From Lysinibacillus capsici (GTDB lineage: Bacteria > Bacillota > Bacilli > Bacillales_A > Planococcaceae), in the NCBI RefSeq assembly GCF_003367505.1, contig NZ_PXXX01000018.1:284553-348552 (forward strand): a stretch of 64,000 nt of DNA. The letters run 5' to 3'. The first letter of the stretch is position 1. Every line of letters begins with the position of its first letter. Below are positions 48,842 through 58,532 of this stretch, piece after piece. The notes under the pieces were generated by a model. The model was given only the letters and a program-made list of their open reading frames with translations. It was not told the origin of the DNA and made no database searches. The translations under genes were made by a program, and so were the position numbers.

Positions 48842-49222
48842 AAGAGCTTGGATTAAACGGATGCAAGTTATCTTATGAGATTAAACATTAGAATGACAGC
48901 GTCTCTCCTAAAATCTTCAATTAGGAGAAAAAGAGCTTAAAACAGTATCAGCTGCAATAATGCCTTAGTTCGTGCCCTTGAATTTTCTCTGGAAGCGCAC
49001 TAATCCTTGTAAATCTTTGCTTCGATAATCAACCCTTTGCATGGTCTGTGCTGTAAATAATAGCTATTTTTCAAAGACTACAGATACTAAAACAGTGAGT
49101 CTTATCATGAATCCTCCACTCTTTAATTTCTTAAAATTTTTTTCAAAAAGTTAAAACTTTTTCAATTGGTAAAACGTCTAATAATTGGTAACAGAAGTTA
49201 ACCTAAAGGAGAATTGATAAAT
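48842..49222 (+). other. 381-bp gap without a gene
   Basis: Holds a hairpin TCTCCTAA / TTAGGAGA (48904-48928) lacking a T run on the plus strand. Nothing else stands out. AT-rich leader from 49100. Confidence 0.5.
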
Positions 49223-50347
49223 ATGAAAAAACCTGCTAAAAAAACATGGCTATTAGCTTCAGCATTAACACTTGGGATGGCTGTATTAACACCGCTTCAA
49301 GCTGGTGCAACAGCTGTTGATACAACAAATAATGTAACGATTCAAATAGAACAAAAAATAACAGGTACCATTAAATATTTTGATGGTGGCAGCATTACCC
49401 TTAAAGGAACAGATGGAAAAAACTACTACATCGGTTTACACAATTTCTCAGATAAACAAATTGAGCAGTTAAAGCTAGCAGAGGGTCAGGAAATTTTAGT
49501 TGAGGGTAGTATTGTGAAAGATTACTCAGATTTCTTTACCTTTGCCGTCTATAAAAAAAGCTTACCTAAAGAAGTAACAAAAGAAGAATTAGTTCAACTA
49601 GAGAAACTCTTTTCTGACATGAAAAAGGCTGAAAAAGAAGAGAATTATGAGGAAATGGAACGAATCTATGTGGCGATGGATAACATCACAAGACCTTACG
49701 AATTAGCAAATTGGCAACCTGAGCCTTTTGAAGAATTTATTAATGAAGCTGCATTCGCTGAAAAAAATATTGTTATCAAAGCACAAGATAAAGAACAGCT
49801 AAAAACACTTTATAGTAACTGGATTAAGTATGTAAAAGAAAATAAAACGGATGAGGCATCAGCAAACATTGATAAAATTTTCACTATTCTTGAACCTTAT
49901 TACCAAGAATTATATCCACCTTTAACTTTTGAAGAGTATATGGCGGATATGAACGTCGATTTAACAAAAGAGGAACTTGCAAAACTTAAAACGCTCTATG
50001 AAGAGGCACAAAAAGCTGAAAAAGATAAAGACGAAGAATTGGCCATGAAGAAATGGGATGAATTCTATGAAATACTTCGCCCACACTTTAAACCAGTTCC
50101 CTTCGAGGAATATATGGCAGATATCGAATTCAGCATTAGTAATGCGGATTACGCAAAATTAAAACAACACTATGAAGAAGCAGTTGCCCTTGAACAAAAG
50201 GGTGAAGATGAAAAAGCTGGCGAGCAATGGGAAGCCTTTTATAAAGTTTTAGACCCTTACTATGAAGCGAACAGAGAAATTCTTATCTCACCATCTAAAT
50301 TAACATTTAACGGTCAAGATTTTACGCCAGAGCCAGAAACAAATTAA
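49223..50347 (+). CDS. Secreted protein with OB-like N-domain and four helical repeats
   Basis: 374 residues from the ATG at 49223 (AAAGGAG upstream). A signal peptide ends near AGATA. A beta domain at about 44-115 (ITGTIKYFDGGSITLKGTDG) has an OB-fold look. Helical repeats follow at about 117-160, 166-230, 232-290 and 291-350. The last two are clearest: FEEYMADMNVDL... and FEEYMADIEFSI..., each ending in an ILRPHFK / VLDPYYE turn. Acidic and Lys-rich. No anchor seen, so released or bound to the wall by an unknown partner. Function unknown. Confidence 0.75.
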   Translation: MKKPAKKTWLLASALTLGMAVLTPLQAGATAVDTTNNVTIQIEQKITGTIKYFDGGSITLKGTDGKNYYIGLHNFSDKQIEQLKLAEGQEILVEGSIVKDYSDFFTFAVYKKSLPKEVTKEELVQLEKLFSDMKKAEKEENYEEMERIYVAMDNITRPYELANWQPEPFEEFINEAAFAEKNIVIKAQDKEQLKTLYSNWIKYVKENKTDEASANIDKIFTILEPYYQELYPPLTFEEYMADMNVDLTKEELAKLKTLYEEAQKAEKDKDEELAMKKWDEFYEILRPHFKPVPFEEYMADIEFSISNADYAKLKQHYEEAVALEQKGEDEKAGEQWEAFYKVLDPYYEANREILISPSKLTFNGQDFTPEPETN

Positions 50348-50357
50348 ATAAAATTTT

Positions 50358-50394
50358 AAGGGCCCTCCTATTGGTTTTAGGAGTGGCCCTTTTT
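50358..50394 (+). terminator. Terminator of the helical-repeat gene
   Basis: Stem AAGGGCC/CTCCTA with TAGGAG/GGCCCTT, followed by TTTTTG. It lies 10 bases past the stop. Confidence 0.88.
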
Positions 50395-50517
50395 GAAGTG
50401 ACAATTTTGTCATGTTATCCCGGAAATAGTCATGTTAATCGATGGTTTACCCTTATTTTTCTTGTTACAGTAAACCATGTTGTCACAAGCACATTACGTT
50501 CTAAGGAGAAAAACAAC

Positions 50518-52008
50518 ATGACATTATTCATGAAGAAATCGGTGATGATGACAGTAATGTTACTATTTTTTACTTTCACACCCGGATTTGGACACGCAGC
50601 ATCAAATGATACAATTAGTAAAATTGATCAGTTTATTAAGGAGCAGCAAACCATTAGTAAAATCCCAGGAATTTCAGTAATTATTGTTGATAAAGGGAAA
50701 ACCGTCTATCAACGGGGCTTTGGCTTTGCAGATACGAAAACAAAAACGCCTGTTACCTCTGATACTCTTTTTGAGTTGGGCTCCACGTCTAAGGCATTTA
50801 CAGGACTCGCTATTTTACAATTAGAAAAACAAGGTTTGTTAAAACGATCAGATGATGTCCGAAAGTATATCCCTTGGTTAACATTATCCTATAATGGCGA
50901 GGATCAAGCTGTGACAATACAGCAGCTATTGTCTCATACTAGCGGAATTCCCTCAAATTCCATTACTCGAATTCCAGAAAGCACAGCAGATAATGCCCTT
51001 GAATTAACAGTTAAAACACTGCTGGATCAATCACTAAATCGTCAACCAGGGAGTTCTTTTGAATATGCAACCATCAACTATGATGTCTTAGGCCTCGTCA
51101 TTGAACAAGTTGCAAAACAGCCATTCGATCAGTATATTCAACAGAAAATTTTACAACCTGTTGGTATGCATCAATCTTTTGTAGGAATTCACCAAGTACA
51201 TTCCACACATATGGCTTCTGGCTATAAAATAGGTCTAATGAGAGAGCAGCGATACATACCACCTATCTATCGTGGCAACATCCCTGCTGGTTATATCATC
51301 AGTAACGCTAATGATATAGCCAGATGGTTAAAATTACAGGTAGGAAACAGTGATATCTATTCAATCAGTAACAATTTAATTCAAGAATCGCATACTCCAG
51401 ATCTAACAGTGGAGCCTTTTGATACGAATACTTACTATGCAAACGGTTGGGCCGTTGTGAAAAAGGACACAAAGTCATATATATACCATGCTGGTGAGAA
51501 TCCAACCTTTTCCTCGTATTTCATTTTGCAACCTGACGAACAAATCGGCGTGGCTATTTTAGCCAATATGAATACAAGCTCTACAACAGCGATTGGACAA
51601 GGTGTCATGGATTTATGGGAGGGCAAAACGATTGACATGCAACATATCAGCAGCTATCAAAAGCTAGATAAAATTGTAACAATCATATGTGCTATCATCA
51701 TCGCAATCAGCATTATTTTCTGTTATCTATTCGTTCAAAATATACGCAACCTTTATAAAAAACAACGTAGTATGGCAAATCTAAATTACAAAAGAATATT
51801 GTTATTATCTGCCCATACTATACTTGTGGCGACAATGCTGACAGCACTATTTATCACGCCTAACATAGTACTTGGCGGCTTAAATTGGACATTTATTAAA
51901 GTTTGGGCACCAACTTCTATTACATTCCTGTTGTATAGCTCCATTTCGGCCAGTCTTCTATATTTATTAATAGGCTTTTTGATGATTGGTACTAAAAGGA
52001 ATAATTAA
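50518..52008 (+). CDS. Serine beta-lactamase-like protein with C-terminal membrane helices
   Basis: 496 residues from the ATG at 50518 (AAGGAG upstream); an ORF from 50371 runs through the terminator and is not the gene. Signal peptide ends near FGHAASN. Class C/PBP-like fold: SxxK as STSKAF, then FEYATINYD where YxN would lie (here Y-A-T), and a late HAGENP motif. The last ~110 residues have three membrane helices (IIAIISIIFCYLF, ILLLSAHTILVATML, LLYSSISASLLYLLIGFLMI). It could act on cell-wall peptides or as an esterase. The Asn at the YxN position appears replaced. Confidence 0.82.
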   Translation: MTLFMKKSVMMTVMLLFFTFTPGFGHAASNDTISKIDQFIKEQQTISKIPGISVIIVDKGKTVYQRGFGFADTKTKTPVTSDTLFELGSTSKAFTGLAILQLEKQGLLKRSDDVRKYIPWLTLSYNGEDQAVTIQQLLSHTSGIPSNSITRIPESTADNALELTVKTLLDQSLNRQPGSSFEYATINYDVLGLVIEQVAKQPFDQYIQQKILQPVGMHQSFVGIHQVHSTHMASGYKIGLMREQRYIPPIYRGNIPAGYIISNANDIARWLKLQVGNSDIYSISNNLIQESHTPDLTVEPFDTNTYYANGWAVVKKDTKSYIYHAGENPTFSSYFILQPDEQIGVAILANMNTSSTTAIGQGVMDLWEGKTIDMQHISSYQKLDKIVTIICAIIIAISIIFCYLFVQNIRNLYKKQRSMANLNYKRILLLSAHTILVATMLTALFITPNIVLGGLNWTFIKVWAPTSITFLLYSSISASLLYLLIGFLMIGTKRNN

Positions 52009-52189
52009 AAATTTAATAGTTTAAAAGATATTTAGCTACAATTAATAGCTTTATTTTGACTGAATACTGCGTAATATGAGCTAAAGGTAAAGATACTGAC
52101 CTGTATCATTCATTGCAACTACATCCATCTTTGAAGGTAAGAATTGATTCCTTCAGCACTTTGGAAAGAAGTTGTAGGAACAGACCATA

Positions 52190-53185
52190 TCATTTTAGAG
52201 AAATATTAATACTTGGGAGCGGAACAAGCTCTTTCCGCTCTAATGTTTTTTCATCAACAATTCTTATAGTTGGCGTAATGATTAGCGTTCGAATAGTAGA
52301 ATCAGGTATAAAAACCTCAAAATAACCATTTACTCGCCCAGAACCGCTTTTAATAGTTGTTGTTCCTACATTTTCATATACATTTCCAAGATTATCTTTT
52401 ATGTCTACCATTAAAAATTCTGTCTCCCAATCAAGATTTCCCTCAAAATAAAGAGTGGTTATATATTTTCCCTCTGTTATTTGATTATAAAATAACTGGT
52501 ATTGATCATTACCAAATGGTATATTTACTTTTCTTGAATAGGCTCGGGTTGGTGTAAGTTCTAACTGAAAATCCCAAGCTCCTTCTACAAGAGTCGTATT
52601 TTCCATACCTATAAAATCTTGAGGACGCCATTGAACATTTACCTTTTCATCCATTACTTTGTCTGAAATTCTCGCTGTAAACATACCAATCCAAGTAGCC
52701 TCATTCTTTTTAACGATTTGATGACTAAGTACGTCTAACTTGTTTCCGTTGACTTCTAAATCGCCCTTCCAAAATAGAGGGGGTTCATCTATCGATTGTT
52801 CGTGTTTCATTTCATAACTAACCGATACAATCGTTCCATCGAAAAAAGCCTCAGCTAATTCAATGGAGGTTCCGTTACTTTCGTCTATTTGATTGATGAT
52901 TGATGCATTATCACTAAATACTTGTAATTGGGGATTATCATTGTTATTTAATAGTTGCTGTACAATTGGTACTCGATTAGCCACTACAGGTAGCCAAATG
53001 CTACTACTAGTAAAAATAAATGTGAGCATGGCGACAATACTAACCCACTTCCATTTTTTAAATACATACTTCTTGGTTGAAGATGACCGTAAAACACTTT
53101 TTTCAATATTAATCTTTTCCCAATCAGATAATTCAATTGGTTCAATCTCTTCAATATCTATTTCGATGAAGTCCTTTTCGTTCAT
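52190..53185 (-). CDS. DUF4179-type anti-sigma factor
   Basis: 331 residues. An acidic N-terminus (about 1-40) likely binds the sigma factor. A single membrane helix lies at about 47-67 (WVSIVAMLTFIFTSSSIW), followed by a large extracytoplasmic beta domain typical of DUF4179/anti-sigma proteins. The ATG at 53185 directly follows the sigma stop (TAAATG), so the pair is co-translated. Signal sensed outside is unknown. Confidence 0.85.
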   Translation of the reverse strand: MNEKDFIEIDIEEIEPIELSDWEKINIEKSVLRSSSTKKYVFKKWKWVSIVAMLTFIFTSSSIWLPVVANRVPIVQQLLNNNDNPQLQVFSDNASIINQIDESNGTSIELAEAFFDGTIVSVSYEMKHEQSIDEPPLFWKGDLEVNGNKLDVLSHQIVKKNEATWIGMFTARISDKVMDEKVNVQWRPQDFIGMENTTLVEGAWDFQLELTPTRAYSRKVNIPFGNDQYQLFYNQITEGKYITTLYFEGNLDWETEFLMVDIKDNLGNVYENVGTTTIKSGSGRVNGYFEVFIPDSTIRTLIITPTIRIVDEKTLERKELVPLPSINISLK

Positions 53186-53716
53186 TTAGATACCTCCCAG
53201 CTCTTCTGTTAACTTTAACTTGCCTCGATATAAACGATTTTCTACAGCTGATTTAGATAGACCAAATATCTCAGCGATTTCTCCGTTGGAATATCCTAAG
53301 TAGTATTTCAAGAGAAAAATTTCCTGATCGTTTTTACTTAAATTTAAAATACTGATAAATAGTTGCTCTTTTTGTACCTTTTGTTCGACGATTCTTTCTG
53401 GTAGATCCTTGCTATTTGAAATTGATGAAAGTAACTCGACTGTTTTAGGCTTATTTTGAAGGCTTCTATATGTATCAATCGCTTTATATTTTGCAATAAC
53501 GCCAATCCATTTGTTAAAATCAATCTCATCGCCAGTAAACTGAATACTCTTTTGCCAAATGGTTAGAAATACATCGTTGATACATTCTTCAATAGCTGTT
53601 TGATTGGGCTGTAACACTTTCACTACAATGGCTTTAACATAACCTCCATATTTGTTAATCACTTCTCTTAAAGCTTGTTCATCCTTTTTTTGTAGCTGAT
53701 TAATTAATGAATACAC
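53186..53716 (-). CDS. RNA polymerase ECF-type sigma factor
   Basis: 176 residues. Region 2: EECINDVFLTIWQ then FNKWIGVIAKYKAIDTYR. Region 4: LGYSNGEIAEIFGLSKSAVENRLYRGKLKL, an HTH. GTG start at 53716 with AAAGGAGG 12 bases upstream, slightly long. Directly followed by its putative anti-sigma factor. Target promoters are unknown; in such pairs autoregulation is common. Confidence 0.92.
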   Translation of the reverse strand: MYSLINQLQKKDEQALREVINKYGGYVKAIVVKVLQPNQTAIEECINDVFLTIWQKSIQFTGDEIDFNKWIGVIAKYKAIDTYRSLQNKPKTVELLSSISNSKDLPERIVEQKVQKEQLFISILNLSKNDQEIFLLKYYLGYSNGEIAEIFGLSKSAVENRLYRGKLKLTEELGGI

Positions 53717-54104
53717 GAAGTTAGAAAACCTCCTTTCCTTTCTTCTCTACAAGTAATAACGAGCAAATGAAAGAAAACTCTCACATTATTTAAATAAAAA
53801 AACAAATGATTCCTTTCCGCAACACATTGTAGCTAAAAATAGAAACGGAAAAACATAGACTTACTGTTTCAAAACCGCTCCATCATCATGCATCAAAAAA
53901 TTATTTTTTATCTTCTGGACTGGATTGACAACTAATCATCAGGCTGTAACAAGCACCTTTGAGTTTCATCCTATCAAGGGTTTAGTGATACTCATCCTTC
54001 ACCCAAGATTCTCTTTAAAATTACCTAAATACGATTCATTAGACGAATACCCTTTTCTCTTTCAACGGCATTCATACAATAAACTGAAGAAAGGAGAGAT
54101 CTTG
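53717..54104. other. 388-bp gap with upstream signals for the YjcZ gene
   Basis: No gene is seen. CATACAATA at 54073-54081 fits a sigma-K -10 (CATAnnnTA) and sits 24 bases before the YjcZ start, very close to its ribosome site. No clear -35 is visible. Confidence 0.4.
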
Positions 54105-54302
54105 ATGGGATACTTTGGAAACATGGGTAATTTCAATTGTTGTTATGGAGGCTATGGTAATGACTATAGCGGCGGTTATAGTATGGGTTGTTGTGGCATG
54201 GACTATGGCGGCAAAAACAATAGTTCAACATTTGTTTTAATCGTTGTGCTATTCATTCTTCTGATTATTGTCGGAGCAACATTCGTGCAAAAAGAATATT
54301 AA
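54105..54302 (+). CDS. yjcZ: YjcZ-family sporulation protein
   Basis: 65 residues from the ATG at 54105 (AAAGGAGAG before). The N-terminus is Gly/Tyr/Cys-rich (FNCCYGGYGNDYSGGYSMGCCG), followed by a single C-terminal membrane helix (FVLIVVLFILLIIVGATFV). This is the layout of YjcZ-type small sporulation proteins. A longer upstream frame from 53925 is unlikely, because the ribosome site and the family start both point to 54105. Followed by a terminator. Confidence 0.85.
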   Translation: MGYFGNMGNFNCCYGGYGNDYSGGYSMGCCGMDYGGKNNSSTFVLIVVLFILLIIVGATFVQKEY

Positions 54303-54380
54303 TATTTATTGATAAACATGAAAAAGGGATGATCTTCATTAATAGCAGCTCACATTAATGTCGATACATCCACAGCAAAG

Positions 54381-54410
54381 AGGGTCACTTCCAGCCTAGT
54401 GACCCTTTTT
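54381..54410 (+). terminator. Terminator after the YjcZ gene
   Basis: Stem AGGGTCAC / GTGACCCT with a 10-base loop, followed by TTTTTT. Confidence 0.9.
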
Positions 54411-54630
54411 TAAACCTGCTTGTTTTTCACCTTATTTAATTTTAAATTCTCCATTTCCCACATTTGCGGTAATACACATCGCTAAAGAAATATAATAAGC
54501 CAACATTTTTACTTCCATTTACGCCCCATATCCGCTTTTACATCATAAAGTTTTTTAAAAATGAAACCACCTAAAACCATGAATCGTATACTTACTTAAG
54601 AAAAAGCCATTGTAAAAGGGGTCGAGTAAT

Positions 54631-54819
54631 GTGAGAGAATGGTTGCAAGGAAGGAAAAACAAAAAGAGAAGAGATAAGAGACGTAAAGATCAATATTCAT
54701 TAATTGACTTATTTCTTGATGTACTAATTTGGATACCAGAATTACTTTTCCTCCCATTTAGAATCATTTATTGGTTGTTGAGAGGTGTTGGAAAGTTTAT
54801 TGGAGAAGGTTTTAATTAA
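54631..54819 (+). CDS. Small basic, amphipathic membrane-associated protein
   Basis: 62 residues, GTG start at 54631 with AAAAGGGG nine bases upstream. The first 20 residues are strongly basic (GRKNKKRRDKRRKDQ). The rest is hydrophobic/aromatic (LIDLFLDVLIWIPELLFLPF, then IIYWLLRGVGKF). It is likely a membrane-bound peptide. No family recognised. It stands alone between the YjcZ gene and a convergent oxidoreductase. Confidence 0.6.
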   Translation: MREWLQGRKNKKRRDKRRKDQYSLIDLFLDVLIWIPELLFLPFRIIYWLLRGVGKFIGEGFN

Positions 54820-54966
54820 AAAACTGCTCAAAAGGATGTCATTTGATTTTTTGTACCAATACGATTGAGGCAAAGGAAAATTTTGTTGGGCATTCAAAAG
54901 GGATAAAGTCATTTAGTTGAGGCGCTGACCCTTCCCTCTCCAAGTGGCATTCTCCTTTAAATTAGA

Positions 54967-55605
54967 TTAATTGGAGATAAACGGTGCTTTTTGTACATAC
55001 TTTTGATTTTCTATTTGGTTAATGATGAATGTAGCTATATCCCGATTTGTTATTTTTGTACCTGGCATATTTCTAAGATTTTCCTTTATGAACCCTACTT
55101 CATTTCCCTCTACGATAAATGGAAGCCGAATTAGTGTCCATTTGATAACTTGATTATGGCTAAGGAGATGCCATTCTTTTTTCTTATCCATCATCATTTT
55201 TGAATAAATAATTTCAAATATCTTTGCACCCATTCTATTTATAATACTCTTTGTATCTCCAGCAATGGTTAGCGATCCACCCGTTACCCCAATATAACGA
55301 TCCATATGTAAATCAGACATGACTCCCAATATATTTTCCGTTAATTTACTATAAATTTGTTTTTCTTTCATTGGTTGACCAAAAGTATTGATAACGATTT
55401 GACAATCTTTTAATAGCTTTTGAAGATCCTCGATATTTTGTACATTCCCTTCTATTACCTCAATCCTACTGTCTCTGAAAACTAACTTTTCTGGGTTTCT
55501 AACAAGCATCCGTACGTGATACCCTTTCTCTAATGCTTTAGAAGCAATGTAACGCCCCGCTTTACCTGTTCCACCGATAATTGCTATCTTTTTATAAACG
55601 TCCAT
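54967..55605 (-). CDS. NAD(P)-binding oxidoreductase (NmrA/atypical SDR)
   Basis: 212 residues. Cofactor motif GGTGKAGRYIA near 11-21, then VRMLVRNPEKL and a conserved IVINTFGQ. No catalytic YxxxK is apparent, so it is an atypical SDR. YwnB-like proteins in Bacillus share this layout. Substrate unknown. ATG at 55605 with GGGGGG upstream. Confidence 0.85.
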   Translation of the reverse strand: MDVYKKIAIIGGTGKAGRYIASKALEKGYHVRMLVRNPEKLVFRDSRIEVIEGNVQNIEDLQKLLKDCQIVINTFGQPMKEKQIYSKLTENILGVMSDLHMDRYIGVTGGSLTIAGDTKSIINRMGAKIFEIIYSKMMMDKKKEWHLLSHNQVIKWTLIRLPFIVEGNEVGFIKENLRNMPGTKITNRDIATFIINQIENQKYVQKAPFISN

Positions 55606-55845
55606 GATGCCCCCCTAATTATCATAATAATATGTATACGGACAAATCATAGTTTAGATTCAATAATTCTATTATTCACCTCTCTTTATCAAATGAGATA
55701 AAGAAATAGTAATTTTGTTTATTCTAGCTAGAGCTTTTGTCTAAGCAAAAGAAAAGAACCACTCTCTTAAAAGAAAATGGCACTTCAACGCCTCATCGTA
55801 CTTACTTGATAATTACACTTTTTAGGTGTATTCAGCTTAACTAGA

Positions 55846-56055
55846 TCAGTGGTTTATATTTACTAAGTCTTTATTATATGCAATCCACTTCTCCATTTCT
55901 CTCTCGACAGCTCGGTTTTGCCATTCAAACCAAATACCTGTACATTCACTGCAGTGACTATCGACACCCTTTTTTTCATGTGTATCTTTACATGTAAACA
56001 CAGTCTTTTTACGACAACTATAACAGTAAATGACTATGTCTTTATAAAACTCCAT
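55846..56055 (-). CDS. Small zinc-ribbon protein
   Basis: 69 residues from the ATG at 56055 (GAGGAG nine bases before; a TTG at 56064 overlaps the site). Cysteine pairs are CYSC and HCSEC, giving a CxxC...CxxC zinc-ribbon (about 11-14 and 35-38). The C-terminus is a short acidic/basic helix (AVEREMEKW). It may be a nucleic-acid- or protein-binding module. Family not recognised. Confidence 0.65.
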   Translation of the reverse strand: MEFYKDIVIYCYSCRKKTVFTCKDTHEKKGVDSHCSECTGIWFEWQNRAVEREMEKWIAYNKDLVNINH

Positions 56056-56378
56056 TCCGATCAACTCCTCAAATTTACACCTATTTCTTTCCTTTTTTCA
56101 TCTAAGTTATTCTTTAAAAAGAAATAAGTAAGGATGATGAGTGCCATCATGTTTGTTCTTTCCTCTCCTTACTAATAAAAGCGATTCAAACCCTTACTAT
56201 TAAAGGATTTGAATCGCTTTTTCCGTTAGTCCAACTTTCTATTTGAACCTAAAGGAGAATATAAAACCTTGGTATTGCCATACTTGTTCAAAAATGACCA
56301 ATAAAAAAGCAATTCAAGGTAATGGTATGATATCCTATAGACTTTGATATCGTACACAATTCCTTGAACTGCCTTAAA
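56056..56378. other. 323-bp gap with two long hairpins
   Basis: Hairpin A: 56177-56221 (AAAAGCGATTCAAA / TTTGAATCGCTTTT), T run on both strands. Hairpin B: 56308-56372, the terminator of the LTA synthase gene on the minus strand (followed by TTTTTTAT). No coding frame of note. Confidence 0.6.
56308..56372 (-). terminator. Terminator of the lipoteichoic acid synthase gene
   Basis: A long imperfect stem (GCAGTTCAAGGAATTG... / AAT...CCTTGAATTGC) with a GATATC pair near the loop is followed on the minus strand by TTTTTTATT. Confidence 0.8.
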
Positions 56379-58331
56379 TTATTTAGACTCTACATTTTCA
56401 TCAGGAGAGTAATTATATTGAGAAGGATCAACTGGCGTATAACCTGTTGGCGTATAGAATCTCAATAGGTCACCATTCACTACTCTATCAGATAACGCCA
56501 ATTTATGATCTACTTCATTTTTAATCGTCTTTGCTTCCTCTAATTGACTGTCGTCTAATGGTAAGCCTGTTTTATTATCATAATATTTTTCATTAATTGA
56601 ATAAATAGTAGGACTGACAAAATCGCCATTTCTAAATGGTACAATTTCATCATGCTCTTCTGATAATAAGTCTGAACCAAATTGAACAAATTGTTGTGAA
56701 TCAATTCCTAGTAAATGCAATAACGTTGGCAGTAGGTCTGTTTGGCCACCATAGCTATGGTTGGTCCCACCTTGTATGCCTGGAACATGTATAAATAATG
56801 GTACACGTTGTAAATTAGCACTTTCATATGGTGTAATCTCTTTTCCAATGACTTGTTCCATCGCTTTATTATGATTATCGGAAATACCGTAATGGTCACC
56901 ATAAAGAACAATCATTGAATGATCATATAATCCTGATTCCTTTAATTGCTGGAAGACCTGTTGAATTGCTTCGTCTGCATAACGAGCTGTTTGGAAATAA
57001 TTATCAACGCTTGCATCTCCCGTATTGGCTTTATCAATTGTCACTAAATCTTGATTCATTTTATATGGATAGTGATTCCCTACCGTAATTAATTTTGTAT
57101 AAAAAGGTTGTGGTAAGGAGCTTAAAAGATTTTGAGATTGTTCAAAGAATGGTTTATCTAACAAACCATATTCAGCCATGTCCTCTGAAGTACCTGTGTT
57201 ATAGTAACTAGCATCGAAGAATTTATCGAAGCCAAATGATTTATAAATTACATTTCTATTCCAGAAGCTTCCGTTATTACCATGGAATACAGCTGATGTA
57301 TAACCATAATCTTTTAAAATACTAGGAGCTGCCTGATACGTATTTTGTGCTTTTGTAATATAAGCAGATCCTTGTGGTAATCCAAATAAAGAATTTTCAA
57401 GCATAAATTCTGCATCAGATGTTTTCCCTTGACCTGTTTGATGGAAGAAATTATCAAAATACAATGTATTCTTATCTTTTGCTAATGAATTTAAAAATGG
57501 TGTTACTTCTTCACCGTTTAATTTATAGTCGATTAAAAAGTTTTGGAATGATTCTAAATGTAAATAGATAACGTTCATTCCCTTTGCTGCACCGAAATAT
57601 TGGGCATTTGGTTTGGCATAGTTTGACTTTGTATAGTTAATTACTTCAGTAATATCACTACTATCTGCCAAAGCTCTCTGAGAAGAGGCTTTCATCGTTT
57701 CAACTGAGTCATAAATCGTATAGTTATACATCCCTAGATATTTCACAATATAGTTTCTATCAAAACCTCGTGTTAATAGTTGAGGACGATTAGTTTCAGC
57801 TAGTCCTAAATTAAGGATTGATACCGCTAATGCAAAGGCAATGATTGCCATTCCTTTTTTATAGCCAAAACGTTTGGTATCTTTTTGGATTTTTTTAGAG
57901 AATCGTAGATAAAACATAACCATTACATCCACAAAGAACAAGATATCATAAGGCTTTAATAAAGAAAGAACACTGCCGCCTAAATCTCCAAAGTTCTGCG
58001 TTTGAGAAAGTGTAGGTAATGTAATGAAATCACTAAAGAATCGGTAATAGACAATATTGGCATATAAAACAATAGACATCAAAGTGTAGACAACAACGAG
58101 TGATGTGTATTTTCTTTTTCCTTTAAATAAAAATGAAAATCCTAGAAATAGCATTGCTGAGCCCAGCGGATTTATTAGTAAAAGGAATTGTTGAATGATT
58201 CCTTCTACACCTAAGTCAAATTGTGATAGTTGAGAGATGTATGTTTTAATCCATAACATTAATACTGCTACTATATAAATTCCTAAAAAGTTTTGTAATA
58301 GGTTATCTTTTTTATTTGCTAGATTTTTCAT
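56379..58331 (-). CDS. ltaS: Lipoteichoic acid synthase (LtaS family)
   Basis: 650 residues. Five N-terminal membrane helices (about 13-175) then an extracellular alkaline-phosphatase-like domain. Catalytic Thr304 lies in QTGQGKTSDAEF, E260 in HLESF, and the metal Asp/His in LYGDHYGI. It polymerises glycerol phosphate onto a glycolipid to make lipoteichoic acid. B. subtilis has several paralogues, so which role this one plays is unclear. ATG at 58331 with GGTAGGTG upstream. Confidence 0.95.
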   Translation of the reverse strand: MKNLANKKDNLLQNFLGIYIVAVLMLWIKTYISQLSQFDLGVEGIIQQFLLLINPLGSAMLFLGFSFLFKGKRKYTSLVVVYTLMSIVLYANIVYYRFFSDFITLPTLSQTQNFGDLGGSVLSLLKPYDILFFVDVMVMFYLRFSKKIQKDTKRFGYKKGMAIIAFALAVSILNLGLAETNRPQLLTRGFDRNYIVKYLGMYNYTIYDSVETMKASSQRALADSSDITEVINYTKSNYAKPNAQYFGAAKGMNVIYLHLESFQNFLIDYKLNGEEVTPFLNSLAKDKNTLYFDNFFHQTGQGKTSDAEFMLENSLFGLPQGSAYITKAQNTYQAAPSILKDYGYTSAVFHGNNGSFWNRNVIYKSFGFDKFFDASYYNTGTSEDMAEYGLLDKPFFEQSQNLLSSLPQPFYTKLITVGNHYPYKMNQDLVTIDKANTGDASVDNYFQTARYADEAIQQVFQQLKESGLYDHSMIVLYGDHYGISDNHNKAMEQVIGKEITPYESANLQRVPLFIHVPGIQGGTNHSYGGQTDLLPTLLHLLGIDSQQFVQFGSDLLSEEHDEIVPFRNGDFVSPTIYSINEKYYDNKTGLPLDDSQLEEAKTIKNEVDHKLALSDRVVNGDLLRFYTPTGYTPVDPSQYNYSPDENVESK

Positions 58332-58532
58332 TTTTGCACCTACCTTTTACTGATTAAATTAAAATCTAGATATATATGAACTTAACTGATAAGTACTGTA
58401 TTGCACTTTTAAAATGTTACGTTACAATAGCTTTTTTCGCGACCAATGTATAGTACTCCCCATTTAAACTTCTGTCAAGTTGTTAGCTATTCTTCATATA
58501 AATATTTCTAATTAACCTAAATATTGTCCAAA

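Noticed and set aside
50371..50517. N-terminal extension of the beta-lactamase-like protein
   Set aside because: It runs through the previous gene's terminator, and the ATG at 50518 has a strong ribosome site and a signal peptide just after it.
52113..52325. 70-codon plus-strand frame near the anti-sigma gene
   Set aside because: Mostly antisense to the anti-sigma gene and no ribosome site.
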